The translations under genes were made by a program, and so were the position numbers. The notes beneath the pieces are model-generated. The model saw nothing but the letters and a program-made list of their open reading frames with translations, made no database searches and had not been told where the DNA came from. Below are positions 59,290-64,000 of a stretch of DNA of 64,000 bases, in pieces. Where the stretch lies: contig CAZVOD010000005.1 in the NCBI GenBank assembly GCA_964628385.1, forward strand, positions 1 to 64,000, written 5' to 3'. The DNA is from JANQPA01 sp964628385. GTDB lineage: Bacteria; Bacteroidota; Bacteroidia; Chitinophagales; Saprospiraceae. Positions within the stretch are counted from its first letter, which is position 1. The number at the start of each line of letters is the position of its first letter.

Positions 59290-60966
59290 ATGGACCTCAT
59301 CAGAAAATCACAAGCAAGAAACATGAAGTTTAAAATCACCAAAGCACTTCTAGTACCGGGTCTAATGCTACTATCTAATGAGCTGATGGCCCAGTCTTCA
59401 GGGTTTGGAATGAATATTTTCATCTACATCATTCTAGCCGTTGCTGTCCTTTTGTTTTTCGGTTTAATTGTGCAGGTTTCTGATAGTATGCTGGCTATTG
59501 AGGCGCGCCAGATAGGTGCTGATAGAAAAGGTGCCAATTTTGGCATTTTTCCAAGAATGAGTGAAATCTTTGCCAAGAGGTTACCGGAATACATATCGGA
59601 AGGCGAGCAAGTAACGCAGCTATCCAGAGGGCATGATATCCTGCTGGAAGGTGTGGCTGAAAAAAAGATCAAACATGTAGAAGTAAGCACTTTTGCTATC
59701 CAGCCGCCTAACTTTATCGGTATCTCTCCCATTCCTAAAATGGTGCCTGATGTGGGTTCCGAAGTAAAGGCTGGTGATGTACTTTTTTATGATAAGAAAA
59801 GGCCAGAGATAAAATACGTTTCTCCTGTAAGTGGAGAGATAATCGCCGTAAATAGGGGAGAGAAGCGCGCTATCACAGAAGTTGTAATACTAGCGGATAA
59901 GAAGCAGAAGTTTAAGGAATATGAGAAATTTGATGTTGATAATAACAGCAGAGAAGCGCTCGTAGCTTACTTGTTGGAAAGTGGTGCATGGCCTTTGATA
60001 CGTCAGCGTCCTTTCAACGTAGTGGCTGATCCCTCAAAAACGCCAAGAGATATTTTTATCAGTACTTTTGATACTGCTCCCATAGCTCCTGATTTGAATT
60101 TTGTTGTAGAAGGTAGAGGAAAAGACTTTCAAAAGGGTTTGGATGTACTAGCTAAGCTAACAGATGGTCAGGTTTATCTGGGCATGAATGCTTCAGAAGA
60201 GGAAGCACCTTCAGAAGTCTTTACTAATGCTACCGGTGTTGTTAAACACTGGTTCATGGGTAAACACCCGGCAGGAAATGTAGGGGTTCAGATTCACCAT
60301 ATCAATCCAATTGCCAGTGGTGACACTGTTTGGACGCTTGGTGTACAAGAAGTTCTTACATTAGGGGCGTTGTTCAACGAGCAGAAATACAGAGCAGAGC
60401 GAGTTATTGCCGTGGCGGGAGCTGAGCTAAAAGAGCCAGCTTATGTAAAAACTTATCAAGGCGCAAAAATTGCTGATCTGGTAAAGGGAAATTTGATCCG
60501 CGAACTTGAAAAAGTAAGATTAATCTCTGGTGGTGTACTATCAGGTGAAAAGAAGAGTAATGAGCAGTTTCTTAATTTTTATGACAGTAAAGTAACGGCC
60601 ATCGAAGAAGGAAATTACTTCGAAATGTTTGGCTGGCTGATTCCCATCAAAGCCCGTCCAAGTATTTCCAGGACGTTTCCCAATTTCCTTTTTCCTGATT
60701 TGACATTTAAAGGAGACACTAATACGCACGGTGAAGAGCGTGCATTTGTAGTAACTGGTGAATACGAAAAAGTATTACCAATGGATGTCTATGTCATGCA
60801 GCTTATGAAATCTATTATGATCAATGATTTCGAAAAAATGGAAGGTCTGGGTATTTATGAGCTGGTAGAAGAAGACGTTGCTTTATGTGAATTTGTATGT
60901 ATCTCCAAGCAGCCACTACAGGCACTGCTAAGGCAGGGATTAGATGTGATGCGCGAACAGAGTTAG
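59290..60966 (+). CDS. nqrA: Na+-translocating NADH:quinone reductase subunit A with an N-terminal membrane anchor
   Basis: 558 residues; typical NqrA is ~445. The usual protein begins near residue 111 ('LSRGHDILLEGVAEKKIKHVEV') and includes 'QPPNFIGISPIPKMVPDVGSEVKAGDVLFYDKK', 'SPVSGEIIAVNRGEKRAI', 'MGKHPAGNVGVQIHHINPI' and 'HGEERAFVVTGEYEKVLPMDVY'. The extra 110 residues contain a signal-like segment (12-35, ending LMAQ), a clear transmembrane helix (~42-62) and a linker. So this NqrA should be membrane-tethered, not peripheral. ATG 59290 has an AGAGGA ahead of it; ATG 59323 would start at the signal-like segment. First gene of nqrABCDE. Confidence 0.92.
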   Translation: MDLIRKSQARNMKFKITKALLVPGLMLLSNELMAQSSGFGMNIFIYIILAVAVLLFFGLIVQVSDSMLAIEARQIGADRKGANFGIFPRMSEIFAKRLPEYISEGEQVTQLSRGHDILLEGVAEKKIKHVEVSTFAIQPPNFIGISPIPKMVPDVGSEVKAGDVLFYDKKRPEIKYVSPVSGEIIAVNRGEKRAITEVVILADKKQKFKEYEKFDVDNNSREALVAYLLESGAWPLIRQRPFNVVADPSKTPRDIFISTFDTAPIAPDLNFVVEGRGKDFQKGLDVLAKLTDGQVYLGMNASEEEAPSEVFTNATGVVKHWFMGKHPAGNVGVQIHHINPIASGDTVWTLGVQEVLTLGALFNEQKYRAERVIAVAGAELKEPAYVKTYQGAKIADLVKGNLIRELEKVRLISGGVLSGEKKSNEQFLNFYDSKVTAIEEGNYFEMFGWLIPIKARPSISRTFPNFLFPDLTFKGDTNTHGEERAFVVTGEYEKVLPMDVYVMQLMKSIMINDFEKMEGLGIYELVEEDVALCEFVCISKQPLQALLRQGLDVMREQS

Positions 60967-61028
60967 GGGTGTATATTGTTAATTAGATAGCCAAACAGAT
61001 AGAAAAACAAGCTTTCAACAATAGTGTT

Positions 61029-62297
61029 ATGAAAAATAAGATTTTAAATATTTTCCATAAGAATGAGCCTAAAAAAGGAACATTGCTACATACGGCATAT
61101 GATGCCTTTTTTACATTTTTCTTCACGCCAAATAAGACCACAAAAGGAGGAGTTCATATCCGTGATGGCATGGATTTGAAGAGAACCATGGTATATGTGG
61201 TATTAGCACTACAATTGTGTTACGTTTTCGGTACTTTCAACATTGGCCACCAGCACTTCGTAGCCCTGGGGCAGTACACGGGACTTTTTGAAGGTTTTCA
61301 CCTAAAAATAATTTACGGTCTGATCCAGCTGATCCCTATTTTTATAGTGGCTCACGTAGTAGGTTTGGGTATCGAATTTTATTATGCCTGGAAAAAAGGA
61401 CACTCCGTAGAGGAAGGATTTCTCGTATCAGGTGCTTTGATTCCACTTATTATGCCACCAGATATTCCGTTATGGATTTTGGCTGTAGCTGTTGCATTTG
61501 CCGTAATTATCGGTAAAGAAGCTTTTGGTGGTACGGGAATGAATATTTTCAATATTGCATTACTTTCCAGAGTATTCATCTTCTTTGCTTACCCTACGAC
61601 AATCGCAGGTGATGAAGTATGGGTATCTGGATTGACAAAAGCAGAAGCAGGAGCTGCCGTACAGTACGGTTGGATTCATCTGAATATGTTTAATCCACTA
61701 TTTGAATCGTTGGGATGGTCAGGCTTCAATGCCGCCTCTACAGTAGCTGACGGTTACACCGGTGCCACACCATTATCGCTGGCTTTCCAAGGAGGCTGGG
61801 AAAATGTGACAAATACATATACCACTTCTCAAATGCTCTGGGGTACCATTCCCGGTTCTATTGGTGAAACATCCAAGCCATTTGTGCTCTTTGGTGCTGT
61901 ATTTTTATTGATTACTGGCATAGGAAGCTGGAGAATTATGTTCTCTATGCTGTTAGGAGCTATAACCATGACACTATTGCTTAATGCTTGGGGCGCTACA
62001 GAATTTATGCGTGTTCCATGGTATTATCAGTTTTATATGGGTAGCTTCTTCTTTGCTATGGCTTTCATGGCAACAGATCCAGTAACAGCTGCCTCTACTA
62101 ATCTGGGAAAATGGTTTTATGGTTTTCTCATCGGTTTTGTAGGGATGATCGTACGAGTTATGAACCCTGCTTATCCGGAAGGTTGGATGTTAGCCATTCT
62201 ATTTATGAATGTATTTGCACCATTAATTGACCATTATGTCTTGCAAGTAAACATCAATAGAAGAACTAAACGAGCAAAAGCCAGAGTAGCTGCTTAA
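61029..62297 (+). CDS. nqrB: Na+-NQR subunit B
   Basis: 422 residues, about ten membrane helices. It binds riboflavin and a covalent FMN through a threonine in the motif seen here as 'DGYTGATPLSLAF'. Other conserved blocks: 'GGVHIRDGMDLKRTMVYVVLALQLCYVFGTFN', 'GLIQLIPIFIVAHVVGLGIEFYYA', 'FGGTGMNIFNIALLSRVFIFFAYP' and 'FAMAFMATDPVTAASTN'. It is the main ion-translocating subunit of the complex, which couples NADH oxidation to sodium export. It follows nqrA after 62 bases and precedes nqrC by 49. Confidence 0.95.
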   Translation: MKNKILNIFHKNEPKKGTLLHTAYDAFFTFFFTPNKTTKGGVHIRDGMDLKRTMVYVVLALQLCYVFGTFNIGHQHFVALGQYTGLFEGFHLKIIYGLIQLIPIFIVAHVVGLGIEFYYAWKKGHSVEEGFLVSGALIPLIMPPDIPLWILAVAVAFAVIIGKEAFGGTGMNIFNIALLSRVFIFFAYPTTIAGDEVWVSGLTKAEAGAAVQYGWIHLNMFNPLFESLGWSGFNAASTVADGYTGATPLSLAFQGGWENVTNTYTTSQMLWGTIPGSIGETSKPFVLFGAVFLLITGIGSWRIMFSMLLGAITMTLLLNAWGATEFMRVPWYYQFYMGSFFFAMAFMATDPVTAASTNLGKWFYGFLIGFVGMIVRVMNPAYPEGWMLAILFMNVFAPLIDHYVLQVNINRRTKRAKARVAA

Positions 62298-62346
62298 TTG
62301 TTTTATCAAACAAAATGAATTTTTTCAGCAAACAAAAAATCAAATT

Positions 62347-63096
62347 ATGAGTGGTACCAATTATATAATTGTTTTCGTACTTGTGCTCACTGTCACTGTG
62401 GCTGTCCTACTGACTGGTTTACGTGAGGTGACTAAAGCAGGTGCGGAAAGAAATGAAGCTATTTTTAACAAACGCGCCATTTTGCTTGCTGTTGAAAATC
62501 ACCTGGGGGGCCAAACAGTGAGTGAGCTTTCAGATGACGATGTGGCCAGGGTTTTTGATGAGCAAGTAAAGCAGGTTACCTTCAACATGAATGGCGAAGT
62601 AGTGGAAGATGTAAAAGCAGAAAATGTTGATTTGGCTAAAGAAAAGAAAAAGCCGGTAGAAGAACGCCTGCTTCCATTGTATGTGTTTAATAAAAAAGAA
62701 ACTAAAAATAAATTTTACATTCTCTGTGTAAGAGGTAACGGATTATGGGATGAAATCTGGGGTAATATCGCTCTGGAAGATGATTTGACTACAATAGCAG
62801 GAGCAGCCTTTGACCACAAAGGGGAAACGCCTGGTCTGGGTGCAGAAATTAAAGATAATCCTTCCTTTAGAAAGCAATTCGAGGATAAGAAAATATACGA
62901 TGACAACGGTGAGTTTGTATCGGTTACCGTAAGAAAAGGGGGAGGTCGTAACGAACATGAGGTAGATGGTATTTCCGGCGCAACCGTCACTGCAGATGGT
63001 GTAACAAAGATGTTGAAAAAAGGTATCAGCTACTATGAGCCTGTTCTTGATAAGATCAAGGGGGGCGAAAAGCTCACTGGATACCTGGTACAATAA
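62347..63096 (+). CDS. nqrC: Na+-NQR subunit C
   Basis: 249 residues. One N-terminal membrane helix (~5-24) and a periplasmic FMN-binding domain. The covalent-FMN threonine is in 'VDGISGATVTADGV' (S-G-A-T motif). 'GNGLWDEIWGNIALEDDLTTIAGAAFDHKGETPGLGAEI' is the second family block. It takes part in the periplasmic leg of electron flow within the complex. Length is close to that of Vibrio NqrC (~257). Confidence 0.94.
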   Translation: MSGTNYIIVFVLVLTVTVAVLLTGLREVTKAGAERNEAIFNKRAILLAVENHLGGQTVSELSDDDVARVFDEQVKQVTFNMNGEVVEDVKAENVDLAKEKKKPVEERLLPLYVFNKKETKNKFYILCVRGNGLWDEIWGNIALEDDLTTIAGAAFDHKGETPGLGAEIKDNPSFRKQFEDKKIYDDNGEFVSVTVRKGGGRNEHEVDGISGATVTADGVTKMLKKGISYYEPVLDKIKGGEKLTGYLVQ

Positions 63097-63128
63097 AAAA
63101 ATTGACTCAACTTTAAAAAGATATAACA

Positions 63129-63896
63129 ATGGCCGAAGTAGTAAAAGATTCCAATTTAGAGAAACAGCCAAAAGCACCAGAGAAAACGACAACTCAGGTA
63201 AAAGAAAAAGAGGCGATGTTTTCTTTTGGTAAGAAAGAACGCAGGTTATTGTCTGATCCATTACTGGATAATAATCCTATTACGGTTCAGGTATTGGGTG
63301 TTTGTTCAGCGCTTGCGGTTACTTCGCTGGTTTATCCTTCAGTAGTAATGGCTATTGCGGTAGTATTCGTAACGGCTTTCGCCAGTTTATTTACTTCCCT
63401 ACTGCGTACGTATATCCCCAAGCAGGTAAGAATGATCGTTCAACTGGTTATCATTGCTTCGCTGGTAACTGTAGTAGAGCTGACTCTAAAATATTTGAAC
63501 TTCCCCGTATATAAGCAGCTATCTGTTTATATCGGTTTGATCATCACTAACTGTATCGTAATGGGACGCCTGGAAGCTTTCTCTATGGCCAACAAGCCCT
63601 GGAGATCATTCCTGGACGGTATTGGAAATGGACTGGGATACGGTGCTATCCTCATCATGGTTGGTGTGGTTAGAGAAATCTTTGGTAAAGGTACCTTGTT
63701 TGCCGGAGCCGGACCAATAGAAATGAAAATTATAGGTCCAACAGCTGAGTACATGATCAATACTGAGACAAGTGCATTGTTTGGCTGGTATGTCAATAAT
63801 AACCTTATGGTACTACCAGCAGCAGCTATGTTCATCATAGGAATCTTTATCTGGATTCAGCGTAGCTACAACGAAAAGCTGGTAGATATTTCATAA
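63129..63896 (+). CDS. nqrD: Na+-NQR subunit D with a hydrophilic N-terminal extension
   Basis: 255 residues; usual NqrD is ~210. The first ~40 residues are polar and Lys/Glu-rich ('EKQPKAPEKTTTQVKEKEAM'), then the normal start 'LLSDPLLDNNPITVQVLGVCSALAVT'. Six helices follow, with the conserved 'FPVYKQLSVYIGLIITNCIVMGRLEAFSMAN' (Fe-site cysteine in 'TNCIV') and 'DGIGNGLGYGAILIMVGVVREIFGKG'. It forms, with NqrE, the half-channel holding the membrane iron-sulfur site. No later ATG gives the standard length, except one in the extension at 'AMFSFGKKE' (~63213). Confidence 0.93.
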   Translation: MAEVVKDSNLEKQPKAPEKTTTQVKEKEAMFSFGKKERRLLSDPLLDNNPITVQVLGVCSALAVTSLVYPSVVMAIAVVFVTAFASLFTSLLRTYIPKQVRMIVQLVIIASLVTVVELTLKYLNFPVYKQLSVYIGLIITNCIVMGRLEAFSMANKPWRSFLDGIGNGLGYGAILIMVGVVREIFGKGTLFAGAGPIEMKIIGPTAEYMINTETSALFGWYVNNNLMVLPAAAMFIIGIFIWIQRSYNEKLVDIS

Positions 63897-63925
63897 ATTA
63901 TTGAACATACTCAACTCAAAATAAA

Positions 63926-64000
63926 ATGAGCGAATTTTTTAATATATTCATGAAAGCCGCTTTTGTAGAGAACCTTGTCCTAGCTTATTTCCTGGGAATG
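63926..64000 (+). CDS. nqrE: Na+-NQR subunit E, 5' part (cut by window end)
   Basis: 25 codons are present, beginning 'MSEFFNIFMKAAFVENLVLA' then YFLGM, the standard start of NqrE ('...FIENMxLxxFLGMC'). Thirty bases after nqrD. The remaining ~175 residues lie beyond the window. Confidence 0.9.
   Translation, partial: MSEFFNIFMKAAFVENLVLAYFLGM

Overview
The window comes from a chromosome of a member of Bacteroidota, possibly Saprospiria or Cytophagia (lineage is inferred). The evidence is the set of family hallmarks: a type IX secretion (T9SS) sorting domain, a PorP/SprF protein, a PorE-like OmpA protein, ribosomal protein THX, an NQR operon, a fused alpha/beta 2-oxoacid dehydrogenase E1, a five-helix SdhC, and several promoters of the Bacteroidota type (TTG/TTTG at -33, TAnnTTTG at -7). 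No tRNA, rRNA, CRISPR array or replication origin was seen.

Layout. 1-7.7 kb is the most accessory part: a cut MFS-rhodanese gene, a secreted metallophosphatase, a DUF2283 protein, a dying IS3-family (IS407-type) orfA, a membrane-bound lytic transglycosylase, and a pair made of a tiny cysteine-rich exported peptide and a beta-propeller lipoprotein. 7.2-12.6 kb holds DUF2480, scpB, a PLP decarboxylase, a SPOR-like protein, and a deletion scar that joined an MFS remnant to a 5'-truncated T9SS cargo gene. 12.7-21 kb is bracketed by two copies of a MITE-like repeat. It carries, on the minus strand, the fused E1, an enoyl-CoA hydratase, paaZ, a CHAT protease with an EAD11 domain, a PqqB-like metallo-hydrolase and paaY. 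The paaZ promoter carries a palindrome that looks like a repressor operator. 21-27 kb holds an unknown membrane protein, a GH3 protein, THX, glgA and glgC (glycogen synthesis). 27-31 kb holds TonB-like, dipeptidase and LolA envelope genes. 31-39.5 kb holds slyD-ravA-viaA facing sdhCAB. 40-53 kb is mixed housekeeping: RNase R, an ECF sigma factor with its membrane partner, PaaI, Nudix, an LEA-like protein, an aldo/keto reductase, a secreted nuclease and a PhoD phosphatase. 53.5-58.4 kb holds a GT9 enzyme and two T9SS-type envelope proteins. 58.4-64 kb holds pnuC and nqrABCDE, with nqrE cut by the window end.

How the genes fit together. Phenylacetate-type aromatic catabolism (paaZ, enoyl-CoA hydratase, paaY, and paaI further away) is present without the paaABCDE core. 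Respiration is represented by succinate dehydrogenase, its likely chaperone pair RavA/ViaA, and Na+-NQR, whose NqrA has an unusual membrane-anchoring N-terminus.

The best candidates for something new are the EAD11-CHAT protein at the end of the paaY operon, the cysteine-rich peptide plus beta-propeller pair, the sigma factor with a one-helix/beta-barrel partner, the stand-alone domain at 49.3 kb that resembles an McrB N-terminus, and the MITE-like family with an internal reading frame. I found no clear complete new defence system.
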